From: Zooshikella sp050749885
GTDB lineage: Bacteria > Pseudomonadota > Gammaproteobacteria > Pseudomonadales > Zooshikellaceae
DNA length: 64,000 nucleotides
Direction of reading: 5' to 3'
Assembly: GCF_050749885.1 (NCBI RefSeq)
Contig: NZ_JBOIUB010000001.1
Coordinates: 992,001-1,056,000, forward strand
Made by a program: the position numbers and the translations under genes. Shown here one piece after another: positions 35,069 through 44,178 of the stretch. The notes beneath the pieces are model-generated. The model worked only from the letters and a program-made list of their open reading frames with translations. It ran no database searches and was not told the DNA's origin. The stretch's first letter is position 1. The number at the start of each line of letters is the position of its first letter.

Positions 35069-37312
35069 TTAGACGTCAGCCAATGAAGACGATGTGTGTT
35101 GCTGGTGTTCAGAAAGTGCTGACTCTACATCAGATAAAGCCTTTTCTGCTACCTCTATTTCTTCTTGCGAAGGGGCTGTTTCTGCCTGTTCAGCTAGCTT
35201 ATTCAGCTTACGTAGCTGTGCTTTTGCCATCGCCACCTGGATTTTAAGGGTCTTGGTTTTTTCATCTAATGGCTGTTTTTTGGGCTTCTTACTTGCTGTG
35301 TCTTTTGAGTGAGAGGGTTCTGTTAAAGAAGGGTTAGCTTTAGCAAGTGCTTGTTCTGCTTCAGTAAGAGCTGCTTGTTTTTCAGCAATATCTGCTTTAA
35401 GCGCATCCTGATCGGCGGCGTTATTTTCTGCTGCTGAAGCATAAGCGCGTTCTGCTTTTTTCAGTGCAGCTTTCGCTTGGGCCAGTTTAATTTGAAATAC
35501 TTTCAGGTCAGGACCTGATCCAGTTTTTTCTTGTGATGTCGTGGCATCAGTGGGAGTACTTGCCTGATCTGAATCGTTTGGTGTGGCAGTGGCAAGAGCT
35601 TTTTCAAGAGACTGCTGTTGTTGTTGGAGTCTATCTAAATCATCTTGTTGCTTGGCATCAGGGGCTGAGCCGCTTTGTTCAATACTGCGTTGCAGCTTTT
35701 TAAGTTGTGCACTGACCATTGCAAGCTGGATTTTTAACTCTTTCTGTTCTGCAGAAAGCAGTGGTCTAGTTTTACTTGGTGCTTTTTTAGCCTTGGCTCT
35801 TTCCAGTGCGGCTTGAATTTCTTGTTTTGGTTGTTCGCTACTTGAAGCTTTTTCTGCAGCGGCTGCTTTGAGTCGAGCTGCTTTCTCTGCATTCGCTTTT
35901 CGTTTGGCTTCTTTGGCGGCAGCTTCTTTAGCCAATCGATCTTGTCTGGCTTCAAAACGCTGCTTAGATTGCGCTGCTTTCTGTTGCATCAGCTCCTGCT
36001 GGCGGATGATACCTTTTGCGCCTCGGTAGTACTGCACCAAAGGAATATGACTTGGGCAAACATAGGCACAAGCTCCACACTCGATACAGTCAAACAAGTT
36101 ATGGTGTTGTAGTTGAGCGTATTCTTTGCCTTGCGCAAACCAAAACAGCTGTTGAGGAAGCAAGGAAACAGGGCATGCTTCAGCACAGTGGCCACAGCGA
36201 ATACAGGATTGAGCGGGAGGAGCAGGAGACAGCTCAGTCTGAGAACCAGCAATTAAACAGTTAGTCGTTTTTATAACAGGTACAGCAAGTGATTGCAGGG
36301 TAAAGCCCATCATTGGCCCCCCCATGACTAGGCGCGCTAGCTGCTCTGGGTGTAAGCCCGCTTGCTCTAATAGGAAATCAACAGGTGTACCTAACCTGAC
36401 TTCAAAATTACCTGGTTGTTGCAGTGCTTCTCCTGTGATGGTGGTAATTCTGGAAATTAATGGTTTACCAAGAATAACCGCATCGTGAATAGCGGCGGCA
36501 GTACCCACATTTTGGCAAAGGATGCCGATATCTGCAGGTAAACTACCACTGGGCACTTCTTTACCCGTAAGGATTTGAATAAGCTGTTTCTCTCCACCTG
36601 AAGGGTATTTGGTTGGAAAAACCACTATTTCAATTGTCGTGTTTTCGGCAGCTTTTTTTAAGGCCGCTATGGCTTCAGGTTTATTGTCTTCTACTCCAAG
36701 CAAGCATTCCGTGGGTTTGACCAGATACTGGAGGATTTTTATACCACTAATAATTTGCTCTGCACGCTCTCTCATTAGCATGTCATCAGCGGTAATGTAA
36801 GGCTCACATTCTGTACCATTGATGATGAGGGTTTTAATAGCCGATTCTGCTCGAGCTGCTAACTTTACTGCCGTGGGAAAGCCTGCACCACCTAACCCGG
36901 TAATGCCTGCTTGTTGGATAATTTCAAGAAGCTTTTCTGCGGAAAGTGAAGTGTAATCTTCATTGCTGATTAATGAAGTCCATAGGTCTTGCCCATCACT
37001 TTGAATTTCTATACAAGGTTCAGACATGCCAGACGCATGAGGTACAGCCATTGGGCCAATTGCGGTTACGGTACCTGAAACTGAAGCATGCACGGGTGCG
37101 CTGACAAAACCATTGGCTCTGGCAATACACTGTCCCGTTAGCACCTGATCACCAACAGCAACGACAGGTTCAGCTGGTGCACCTATGTGCTGGCTTAAAG
37201 GTAATATGACTTTTTCTGGTAGTGCGGCAATTTTGATAGGTTGCTGTGTTGACTGATGCTTGTTTTCAGGAGGATGAATGCCTCCCGTTAGAGGCCATGT
37301 TTTACGTGTCAT
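35069..37312 (-). CDS. rsxC: Rsx/Rnf electron transport complex subunit C with extended C-terminus
   Basis: The NADH-binding, FMN and Fe-S subunit of the complex. The 747-residue protein has the core RnfC domain (GGIHPPENK, TGLGGAGFPTAVKL, TECEPYITADDMLM) and two [4Fe-4S] motifs, CIRCGHCAEACP and CIECGACAYVCP, at about residues 370-420. A C-terminal tail of roughly 300 residues follows, Ala/Lys/Gln-rich and strongly helical, with a repeated LKIQxAMxxAQLxKL-type unit seen three times (one degenerate). Such tails are known in gammaproteobacterial RnfC and vary in length. It overlaps rsxB by 4 nt. Confidence 0.96.
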   Translation of the reverse strand: MTRKTWPLTGGIHPPENKHQSTQQPIKIAALPEKVILPLSQHIGAPAEPVVAVGDQVLTGQCIARANGFVSAPVHASVSGTVTAIGPMAVPHASGMSEPCIEIQSDGQDLWTSLISNEDYTSLSAEKLLEIIQQAGITGLGGAGFPTAVKLAARAESAIKTLIINGTECEPYITADDMLMRERAEQIISGIKILQYLVKPTECLLGVEDNKPEAIAALKKAAENTTIEIVVFPTKYPSGGEKQLIQILTGKEVPSGSLPADIGILCQNVGTAAAIHDAVILGKPLISRITTITGEALQQPGNFEVRLGTPVDFLLEQAGLHPEQLARLVMGGPMMGFTLQSLAVPVIKTTNCLIAGSQTELSPAPPAQSCIRCGHCAEACPVSLLPQQLFWFAQGKEYAQLQHHNLFDCIECGACAYVCPSHIPLVQYYRGAKGIIRQQELMQQKAAQSKQRFEARQDRLAKEAAAKEAKRKANAEKAARLKAAAAEKASSSEQPKQEIQAALERAKAKKAPSKTRPLLSAEQKELKIQLAMVSAQLKKLQRSIEQSGSAPDAKQQDDLDRLQQQQQSLEKALATATPNDSDQASTPTDATTSQEKTGSGPDLKVFQIKLAQAKAALKKAERAYASAAENNAADQDALKADIAEKQAALTEAEQALAKANPSLTEPSHSKDTASKKPKKQPLDEKTKTLKIQVAMAKAQLRKLNKLAEQAETAPSQEEIEVAEKALSDVESALSEHQQHTSSSLADV

Positions 37313-37893
37313 GCAGCATGCCCCCGTCCAGCATCAGTGGCGATTAAGTTTACAGGGGCGGGTGGTAATTCCCATGACCAGGTTTTTGTGGTGACTTCAA
37401 TGGGTCTCATTTCAATACAATCAACAGGGCAGGGCTCAACACAAAGGTCGCAACCAGTACATTCATTGACGATCACTGTGTGCATTTGTTTGGCAGCACC
37501 AAGAATGGCATCAACAGGACAGGCCTGAATGCATTTTGTACAACCAATGCATTCATCCTCCCTTATATATGCCACTGTACGAGGTTTTTCCTCACCATGA
37601 GCTTCATCCAGAGGCATAGGTTCGACATCAAGTAAGTCAGCAAGTGAGGCAATGGTGCTTTCGCCACCAGGAGGGCACTTATTAATGACATCACCGTCTG
37701 CAATGGCTTCAGCATAAGGGCGGCATCCAGGATAGCCACACTGGCCGCACTGAGTTTGTGGCAACAGCGCATTGATTTGATCAACAAGTGGGTCGCCTTC
37801 TACTTTAAACCGCACTGAAGCAAAGCCAAGTATGGCCCCAAAAATGAGTGCCAGGGTCAGCAGAGCAAGTATGGCGTAGACAATAATCTCCAT
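37309..37893 (-). CDS. rsxB: Rsx/Rnf electron transport complex subunit B
   Basis: The ferredoxin-like subunit (194 residues). It has an N-terminal membrane anchor (residues 1-25), a four-cysteine Fe-S domain CGQCGYPGCRPYAEAI...CPPGG, and two [4Fe-4S] ferredoxin motifs, CIGCTKCIQACPVDAI and CTGCDLCVEPCPVDCI. It passes electrons between soluble donors and the membrane subunits. The 3' end overlaps rsxC by 4 nt and the 5' end follows rsxA after 27 nt. Confidence 0.97.
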   Translation of the reverse strand: MEIIVYAILALLTLALIFGAILGFASVRFKVEGDPLVDQINALLPQTQCGQCGYPGCRPYAEAIADGDVINKCPPGGESTIASLADLLDVEPMPLDEAHGEEKPRTVAYIREDECIGCTKCIQACPVDAILGAAKQMHTVIVNECTGCDLCVEPCPVDCIEMRPIEVTTKTWSWELPPAPVNLIATDAGRGHAA

Positions 37894-37920
37894 GGGTGAC
37901 TGCCTGTGTTTAACTACAAA

Positions 37921-38517
37921 TTAAAGCTTGATAAGTCCAGTAAAGCCCATAAAGGCCAGTGACATTAAACCTGCGGTGATCATACCTATGGCCGCTCCCC
38001 GAAAAGGTTGAGGGACATCAGCCAAGGCCAGTCGCTCACGCATTGCTGAAAACATGACTAATACCAGTGAAAAGCCCACAGCAGCACCAAAGCCATAAGC
38101 AGCAGAACCTAGAAGTGAGCTGTGCAGCCGGTTACTGTTAAGCAGGGCAACACCAAGCACAGCACAGTTAGACGTGATCAGAGGTAGAAATACACCCAGT
38201 ACACGATAAAGCAGAGGGCTGGCTTTGCGGACAACCATCTCGGTAAATTGCACAACAACGGCGATGACCAGAATAAAGGCAATGGTTTTTAAAAAGGTTA
38301 AGTCCAGTGGCTTTAAAATGTACTCATAAGTGATATAGCTGGTAATTGAAGCCAAAGTTAGTACAAAGGTTGTTGCCAGTGACATACCCATTGCAGTTTC
38401 CAATTTATTGGAAACCCCCATAAATGGACAGAGTCCAAGGAACTGCACAAGTACAAAGTTGTTCACCAAAATTGCACTGGTCAAAATAAGTGCAATTTCA
38501 CTGGCTGAATCAAGCAT
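37921..38517 (-). CDS. rsxA: Rsx/Rnf electron transport complex subunit A
   Basis: The first gene of the operon, encoding a 198-residue six-helix membrane subunit homologous to RsxE. The motifs NNFVLVQFLGLCPFMGVSNKLETAMGM and GVFLPLITSNCAVLGVALLN are diagnostic; conserved cysteines in both blocks match the membrane Fe-S site reported for RnfA/E. The complete ABCDGE set is present and intact, so the complex is likely functional. Confidence 0.97.
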   Translation of the reverse strand: MLDSASEIALILTSAILVNNFVLVQFLGLCPFMGVSNKLETAMGMSLATTFVLTLASITSYITYEYILKPLDLTFLKTIAFILVIAVVVQFTEMVVRKASPLLYRVLGVFLPLITSNCAVLGVALLNSNRLHSSLLGSAAYGFGAAVGFSLVLVMFSAMRERLALADVPQPFRGAAIGMITAGLMSLAFMGFTGLIKL

Positions 38518-38714
38518 GCTAAAAATACCATCTACTGGAATAAGTGCGATAAGAACGCTGTGATTTAACGGGAGCTGTCACTAAATGGCTGAATGACTAT
38601 TATCAGCCAGCTTTTTATGCCATACAAGATGATAGGGCATAAGTTTTAAGTCAAATATGTTATAAGCTTAATTGGCATTGCTATAGGTAGCAGTCGCTTC
38701 CATTACAAAAGTTC

Positions 38715-38763
38715 ATGATATGGACACACAAGTAAGTTAAGGCAGACTTGCAGTCCATATCAT
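38715..38763 (-). terminator. Long stem-loop downstream of metG
   Basis: An 11-bp perfect inverted repeat (ATGATATGGAC/GTCCATATCAT) encloses 27 nt that can form an inner CAAGT/ACTTG stem. It lies 22 nt after the metG stop on the leftward transcript. Only a short T-rich stretch follows, so termination is likely but not certain. It separates metG from rsxA. Confidence 0.5.
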
Positions 38764-38784
38764 TACATTAGATAAATTAAGTGA

Positions 38785-40821
38785 CTAGAGGACTCGCATA
38801 CCTGGCTTAGCACCATTATCTGGATGAATCAGCCATAGATCTTTGCCACCAGGACCAGCACAAAGCACCATACCCTCAGATAAACCAAAGCGCATCTTTC
38901 TTGGTTTAAGGTTAGCGACAACAACAGTATATTTGCCAACCAGTTGTTCAGGGCTATAGGCACTTTTAATTCCAGAAAAGACTGTACGACTTTGTCCACC
39001 TAAATCCAATGTCAGCTTTAGCAGCTTTTCTGCCCCTTCAACATGCTCTGCGTTGGCAATCAGGGCAACGCGTAAGTCAACTTTGGCAAAATCCTCAAAG
39101 TTGATTTCGTCAAGAATAGGTTCTTTATTTAGTGGGCTATCTGCAGGTATTGCTTGTTGCTTGGGGGCAAGACTTTCTTTAGATGCATCAACCATTGCGC
39201 TGATTTTTTTAGGGTCAACACGGGTCAACATAGCACTAAAGGGTTGAATAGAATGATTGAGTAAAACGCTATTAACATCTTGCCACTGGAGCGGTTTAAT
39301 ATTAAGGAATGCTTCTGTTTCTTTAGCCAAAGTAGGAATGATGGGCTTCAAATACAGCATAATTAGCCGGAACAGATTAATACCTACGGTACAAACATTC
39401 AGAACCTGTTGTTCTTGTCCAGGTTGCTTAGCCAAGACCCAAGGCGCTTGATCATTGATGTAGGTATTGGCTTTATCTGCTAGAGCCATGATCTCACGGA
39501 CGGCTTTGGCAAACTCACGCTGCTCATACAAAGAAGCTATTATAGAGGCTTTGTCTGCAAACTCTGCAATTAAGGTAGGTTCACTGTTTTCACTAGAAAG
39601 TACACCACCTTGTTTTTTGATGAAGTTGGCGCAGCGGCTAGCAATGTTAACAACTTTACCAACTAAGTCGGCATTAACACGCTGACAAAAATCTTCTAGG
39701 TTCAGGTCAATATCATCAATACGACTGTTGAGCTTAGCCGCATAATAGTAACGAAGATAAGAAGGGTTTAAGTGATCCAGATAGGTCCGAGCGGTGATGA
39801 ATGTACCTCTGGATTTTGACATCTTCTCATTATTGACAGTGAGATAGCCATGTACACAAACTTGAGTGGGGGTGCGATAGCCTGCACCGGATAGCATGGC
39901 AGGCCAAAATAGGCAGTGGAAGTTAACAATGTCTTTACCAATGAAATGGTAAACTTCGGTCTTACTTTCAGGGCTCCAGAAAGTATCAAAATCAAGGTCA
40001 TCACGTTGATCACAGAGATTTTTAAAGCTTGCCATGTAGCCTATAGGGGCATCCAGCCAAACATAAAAGTATTTGCCAGGGGCTTCTGGTATCTCAAAAC
40101 CAAAATAGGGAGCATCACGGGAGATATCCCAGTCTTGTAAGCCACTATCCAGCCATTCTGCAAGCTTGTTGGCGATTTCTGGTTGGACTCGGCCACTTGT
40201 TGTCCATTTCTGTAAAAAGTCAGTGAACTCACTGAGTTTGAAAAAATAATGTTCAGACTGTTTGGTTACCGGTTTGGCACCAGACAGCGTGGATACTGCG
40301 TTTTTGAGTTCTGCTGGTGAGTAGGTGGCACTGCACACCTCGCAATTATCACCATATTGGTCCGCAGCACCACACCGGGGACACTCGCCCTTAACATAGC
40401 GATCAGCTAAAAACATATGCTTTTCAGGGTCATAGGCTTGGCTGATGGTCTTTTTGGAAATATGTCCTGCAGAGCGTAGTGCTAAGTAAATGGTTTCAGA
40501 AAGCTCGCGATTTTCTTCAGAGTGTGTGGAGTAGTAGTTATCGAACTCAATAGAAAATTCACCAAAGTCTTTGATGCGCTCAGCATTGATGTTTTTAACC
40601 AGCTCATCAGGTGTGATACCTAGCTTTTCTGCATGGAGACTGATGGCTGTGCCGTGGGCATCATCTGCACATACATAAATACACTGGTGGCCACGCATTT
40701 TTTGAAAACGGACCCAAATATCAGTTTGAATGTACTCCACTAAATGTCCCATATGCAAAGGACCATTTGCATATGGGAGGGCACTTGTTACCAGGATGTT
40801 TCGTTTAGCTTCTTGGGTCAT
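38785..40821 (-). CDS. metG: Methionyl-tRNA synthetase
   Basis: MetG charges initiator and elongator tRNA-Met. From ATG 40821 the protein has 678 residues and starts MTQEAKRNILVTSALPYANG, matching E. coli; a TTG six codons upstream is not preferred. Features in order: the HIGH-type motif PLHMGHLVE, the zinc-binding CPRCGAADQYGDNCEVC, the KMSKS motif NNEKMSKSRGT, the anticodon-binding domain, and a C-terminal tRNA-binding OB fold (FAKVDLRVALIANAEHVEGAEKLLKLTLD). Confidence 0.97.
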   Translation of the reverse strand: MTQEAKRNILVTSALPYANGPLHMGHLVEYIQTDIWVRFQKMRGHQCIYVCADDAHGTAISLHAEKLGITPDELVKNINAERIKDFGEFSIEFDNYYSTHSEENRELSETIYLALRSAGHISKKTISQAYDPEKHMFLADRYVKGECPRCGAADQYGDNCEVCSATYSPAELKNAVSTLSGAKPVTKQSEHYFFKLSEFTDFLQKWTTSGRVQPEIANKLAEWLDSGLQDWDISRDAPYFGFEIPEAPGKYFYVWLDAPIGYMASFKNLCDQRDDLDFDTFWSPESKTEVYHFIGKDIVNFHCLFWPAMLSGAGYRTPTQVCVHGYLTVNNEKMSKSRGTFITARTYLDHLNPSYLRYYYAAKLNSRIDDIDLNLEDFCQRVNADLVGKVVNIASRCANFIKKQGGVLSSENSEPTLIAEFADKASIIASLYEQREFAKAVREIMALADKANTYINDQAPWVLAKQPGQEQQVLNVCTVGINLFRLIMLYLKPIIPTLAKETEAFLNIKPLQWQDVNSVLLNHSIQPFSAMLTRVDPKKISAMVDASKESLAPKQQAIPADSPLNKEPILDEINFEDFAKVDLRVALIANAEHVEGAEKLLKLTLDLGGQSRTVFSGIKSAYSPEQLVGKYTVVVANLKPRKMRFGLSEGMVLCAGPGGKDLWLIHPDNGAKPGMRVL

Positions 40822-41815
40822 GGTCAGCCAGTATCTCAATTCTAAAGTTCAATAAGGGAGCCAATTATAATGCCAAAGATGCAGGGTTTCACCCAGCAAT
40901 AGTTCAGGTTTTTGCCAGCTTTTAATGTTAGCGAACACTTATGGGGTAACACTAGGCAGTTCTTCAACTAACAAATGTTGACAGAAAAAGGTTGGCATCA
41001 GTCAAGGTACCTCTTTTACAATTAAGGGTATAAATGACTGATACACTACGTTTGATGCATTGATTTGTGTGTGAAGTTGCTTGGTTTACCTTGTTAAGAG
41101 GCAGCTGGTATTACCGGGTGCAGTATATCATTTGGCTTGAGGCGTTGAGTGGCTTTTTATCTCAAAGAACAGAAGCGGTGTCCTGACATATGGGGCGTGC
41201 CAATGGGTCACTCATGTGGAGCAACAATTGGGTAATGCCATTTACATAGAAATGTTAGGTAAATAGCAACATTGAAGCAATATACTGCCGTGCCAAATGT
41301 TAAGCTTAGGAAAATCATACTGCACATGTTTTCTGTTTCTTCATACCTTAGTTGTCGTCAAATAGGTGTTGTCAAAAAAGTAGTGTCGTTTAAGAAAACA
41401 GCTTTGTCTTATGTATGATAGAATGCCTTACATAAATTGAACTCAACTGCGGTATGTTGAGATAACATGCGTCTATCACTTATGAAGAGTGCTTAGATTG
41501 CGAAAAACGAGAAACGTACTGATTCTTCTTGCTCGATATTCAGATATGTCTATAATCGTCGCCCCTTTCTCTTCATTGGTTGAAGGAAGGAAATGTAAAG
41601 TTAGCCCGTTAAGGCTGAACTTTGGGCGAAAGGAATTCTCCCATTGCTCTGTAAAGTAAGCCATGCTGGTCTTAATTGACTGGCGTGCTTTCTAGTAGGA
41701 GGTCGTGCTAAGTAAAGACCTTAGTAACAAGACACGCACAAGATGTAAAGTACGTTGAAATAGCTGGAGCGGCCTTTGCTTTGGTAACAGCGGGTAGATA
41801 GCAAGCAGGTATGTT
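40822..41815. other. Gene-poor region between metG and the DnaT-like gene
   Basis: About 1 kb separating divergent genes. A 62-codon frame on the minus strand at 41476-41664 has a segment ATIIDISEYRARR that looks protein-like, but it has no clear ribosome-binding site, so I leave it uncalled. The region must carry promoters for metG and for the rightward operon. No hairpin or attachment-site repeat is obvious. Confidence 0.4.
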
Positions 41816-42289
41816 ATGAGCAATGATCGAAAACGATACAATCGTTTACTCAATCAAGGAGTTCCTCCTTGGGAAATCGTTACAGCAGAAACTGCCCAAG
41901 ATGCACCTCAGCACCCAGTTTTTGGCCGTGGTCGAGAGGTTGATCAGCAGCGCTCAGAAAACCAGGATGGTATGTCTGGAGCGAGAGTGCAACCATTACC
42001 TGAGGACTTTGAGCCTGATCCTCGTTATGTTGAGTGGCTTGCCATTCACTATGGAATTCCGGCAGAATTTATTTGGAAACAACTACCTGATTTCAAGTTA
42101 TACTGGCTGGAAACAGGTGAAGCACGTAAAGCTTGGCAAAATCGATTTAAAAACCATGTGATCTATCAGTGGAAGCGCCAGCAAAGTGAAAGACGGCAAA
42201 ACACTCATCAATCAACGGCTGAAGAACTTACAGACTACAGCTGGGCCAACAAATTCCGCTTCGAAAGCGGCGTCGAGCGATCTGACTAA
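41816..42289 (+). CDS. DnaT-like primosomal protein
   Basis: A 157-residue protein. Residues 61-121 (LPEDFEPDPRYVEWLAIHYGI... LPDFKLYWLETGEARKAWQNRFKNHV) match the pattern of the C-terminal ssDNA-binding domain of E. coli DnaT, which reads D(W)xPDxxFIxxA...FxxYWxxEGKxxxxxxWQxKLxxxL. The N-terminal 60 residues are polar and probably disordered, ending in a flexible linker. In E. coli DnaT hands PriA/PriB-bound forks to the DnaC-DnaB complex. Here the next gene encodes a lambda-P-like loader, suggesting the same partnership. The C-terminal 34 residues are polar and are encoded in the overlap with the next gene. Confidence 0.75.
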   Translation: MSNDRKRYNRLLNQGVPPWEIVTAETAQDAPQHPVFGRGREVDQQRSENQDGMSGARVQPLPEDFEPDPRYVEWLAIHYGIPAEFIWKQLPDFKLYWLETGEARKAWQNRFKNHVIYQWKRQQSERRQNTHQSTAEELTDYSWANKFRFESGVERSD

Positions 42290-42914
42290 GTATTACCAGG
42301 CCATCAATGCTGTTTTTCGTAAACTAAGAGCGGCATCGCCTATTAAGTTTCGGTCTGCTTTTCCAACACAAGATGATATTGAAGTGGCGAAGTCGCTATG
42401 GCTTGACATGCTTAAAGAGTATACGCCTGAACGAATCGTCAATGCAGCAGACCTTGCGATTCGCCATACTGAGTTCTTTCCTGACCTTAAAGAGATTCTT
42501 CACTATTGCAGGCTGCGTTATGAGGAGCTTGGCTTAAAACAGCCCCTGGCAGCCTATTATGAAGCCTGTAATGTGACGGAATTTTCACCTGACTACTGTT
42601 GGTCTCATCCTGCTGTTTATTTAGCGGCTAAAGCGACGGGCTGGATGGTGCTCCGTACTGAAGAACAACGAATAGCTTATCCCTTGTTCAAACGCAATTA
42701 TGAGCAGTTGTGTCAACGGCTATTGGATGGTGAATCGCTTGATGCACCTATTGCTCTAGCTTTAGAGCACAAGAAGGCCTCTATTCAAGAAATGGTTGAA
42801 AGACAGTCTAATAAGCAGCTTCAAGCGGCCATGCAGGCTCAGGGCATTAATCCTAAGGGGGGAAGAGCCGCTTTTCTTGCACTGCGATCAAAACTTAAAA
42901 AATCTTCAGATTAA
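42186..42914 (+). CDS. Phage lambda P-like helicase loader
   Basis: A 242-residue protein. Residues about 36-185 follow the pattern of lambda replication protein P: YYQAINAVFRKL (P: INGVFSQL), W..ml.E.tpE++.nAad.AiR....FPdl.e.l.yCR, YEaC, a W-H-A-Y pattern (SPDYCWSHPAVYLAAKATGW), then RxAxxxFxxxYEQLCxRLLDGE. Lambda P binds the replicative helicase DnaB and delivers it to origin-bound O protein. The GTG start at 42186 has GGAAG 10 nt upstream and sits 104 nt inside the preceding gene, in the +1 frame. No in-frame ATG exists before the conserved core, so this start is the most likely. Translational coupling with the DnaT-like gene is probable. Confidence 0.75.
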   Translation: MKDGKTLINQRLKNLQTTAGPTNSASKAASSDLTKYYQAINAVFRKLRAASPIKFRSAFPTQDDIEVAKSLWLDMLKEYTPERIVNAADLAIRHTEFFPDLKEILHYCRLRYEELGLKQPLAAYYEACNVTEFSPDYCWSHPAVYLAAKATGWMVLRTEEQRIAYPLFKRNYEQLCQRLLDGESLDAPIALALEHKKASIQEMVERQSNKQLQAAMQAQGINPKGGRAAFLALRSKLKKSSD

Positions 42915-42946
42915 TCTTTTCAACGTCCTTTTTGGTGGGAGTAAGT

Positions 42947-44041
42947 ATGACCCAACGCATACACCAACATGTTGAATTGTTGGTAGCGCAATCATTACAG
43001 TCGCACTTGGATATTCCTCTAACAGCACATGAAGTGATTAAGCATATTAATATCAATGGCGGCCATGTTGATATTACGATCGACTTAAATTTTCCTGCAA
43101 ATGATATTAAGCAAGCATTTGAAGAGACTCTCCAGCAGGGACTTCTCTCGCTTCCAGATGTATCAACGGTGAATATAGAGGTTAACTGGGCGATACCTAA
43201 TTTTCCTCGTTTAACGCAGATACCCGCTTTACAGCAGGTCAAAAATATTATTGCTGTCGCTTCAGGTAAAGGGGGGGTGGGGAAATCAACGACCACGGCA
43301 AACTTGGCTTTGGCGCTTTCACAGGAAGGTGCCCGAGTAGGTGTATTGGATGCAGATATCTATGGACCCAGTCAAGGGATGATGCTTGGGGTTGCTGAAG
43401 ATGTTCGTCCAGAAACCATTGAGGATAAATACTTTAAACCATTGATTGCCCATGACATTCAAGTGATGTCTATGGCGTTTCTGGTAACGGATAAAACGCC
43501 CATGGTGTGGCGTGGTCCTATGGTGAGTGGAGCATTACAACAGCTGCTACAACAAACACTATGGCAATCATTAGATTACCTTATTATTGATATGCCGCCT
43601 GGTACTGGTGATATTCAACTGACGTTAGCCCAGAAAGTACCTGTAACGGCTGCAGTTATGGTCACCACACCTCAAGATATTGCTTTGCTTGATGTATGCA
43701 AAGGGATTGAGATGTTCCATAAAGTGAAAGTCCCAGTAGCCGGTATTGTCGAAAATATGGCCATGCATGTGTGTAGTCAGTGTGGTCATATAGAGCCAAT
43801 ATTTGGTGAAGGTGGTGGCGCCCAGCTAGCGGATGAATATCATGTTCCTTTATTAGGATCTTTGCCGCTTGATTTAAAAATTCGCCAGCAAACCGATAGT
43901 GGTACACCAACAGTACTTGCCGAACCAGAAAGTCAGATTGCTGAGCGCTATCGAGTGATGGCAAGAAATATGGCAGTACAGCTGGGTAAAATCACAGCGT
44001 CAATGTCATCTGGACCTACGATCTCTATTGCTGATGATTAA
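42947..44041 (+). CDS. mrp: Iron-sulfur cluster carrier protein Mrp/ApbC
   Basis: Mrp is a ParA/MinD-family P-loop ATPase that carries [4Fe-4S] clusters to apoproteins. I start at ATG 42947 (364 residues), preceded by GTGGGA. An N-terminal MIP18/DUF59-like domain spans about residues 1-90. The deviant Walker A ASGKGGVGKSTTTANLA begins at about residue 105. YLIIDMPPGTGDIQLTLAQ is the Walker B region, and VENMAMHVCSQCG carries the CxxC that binds the cluster. It follows the loader gene after 32 nt and precedes dcd; the metG-mrp-dcd neighbourhood is common in pseudomonads. Confidence 0.96.
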   Translation: MTQRIHQHVELLVAQSLQSHLDIPLTAHEVIKHININGGHVDITIDLNFPANDIKQAFEETLQQGLLSLPDVSTVNIEVNWAIPNFPRLTQIPALQQVKNIIAVASGKGGVGKSTTTANLALALSQEGARVGVLDADIYGPSQGMMLGVAEDVRPETIEDKYFKPLIAHDIQVMSMAFLVTDKTPMVWRGPMVSGALQQLLQQTLWQSLDYLIIDMPPGTGDIQLTLAQKVPVTAAVMVTTPQDIALLDVCKGIEMFHKVKVPVAGIVENMAMHVCSQCGHIEPIFGEGGGAQLADEYHVPLLGSLPLDLKIRQQTDSGTPTVLAEPESQIAERYRVMARNMAVQLGKITASMSSGPTISIADD

Positions 44042-44178
44042 TCATAAACGCGATGTGATGAATTTTAGCTCGGTACAGTTGAGTTGAGAGCAATCTTAAC
44101 CTAGCTAAAACAGGCGTCATGTCTAAACTGATTTGCATATATTATTGATGAGTTACGATTTCTTCTGGAGTAGACAAC

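Noticed and set aside
41476..41664. 62-codon minus-strand frame in the metG to DnaT-like gap
   Set aside because: A protein-like stretch (ATIIDISEYRARR) is present, but there is no convincing ribosome-binding site and the frame is short; kept only as a remark.
41816..42914. Programmed frameshift joining the DnaT-like and P-like genes
   Set aside because: The second gene is in the +1 frame, there is no visible slippery heptamer, and a usable GTG start exists; re-initiation is simpler.
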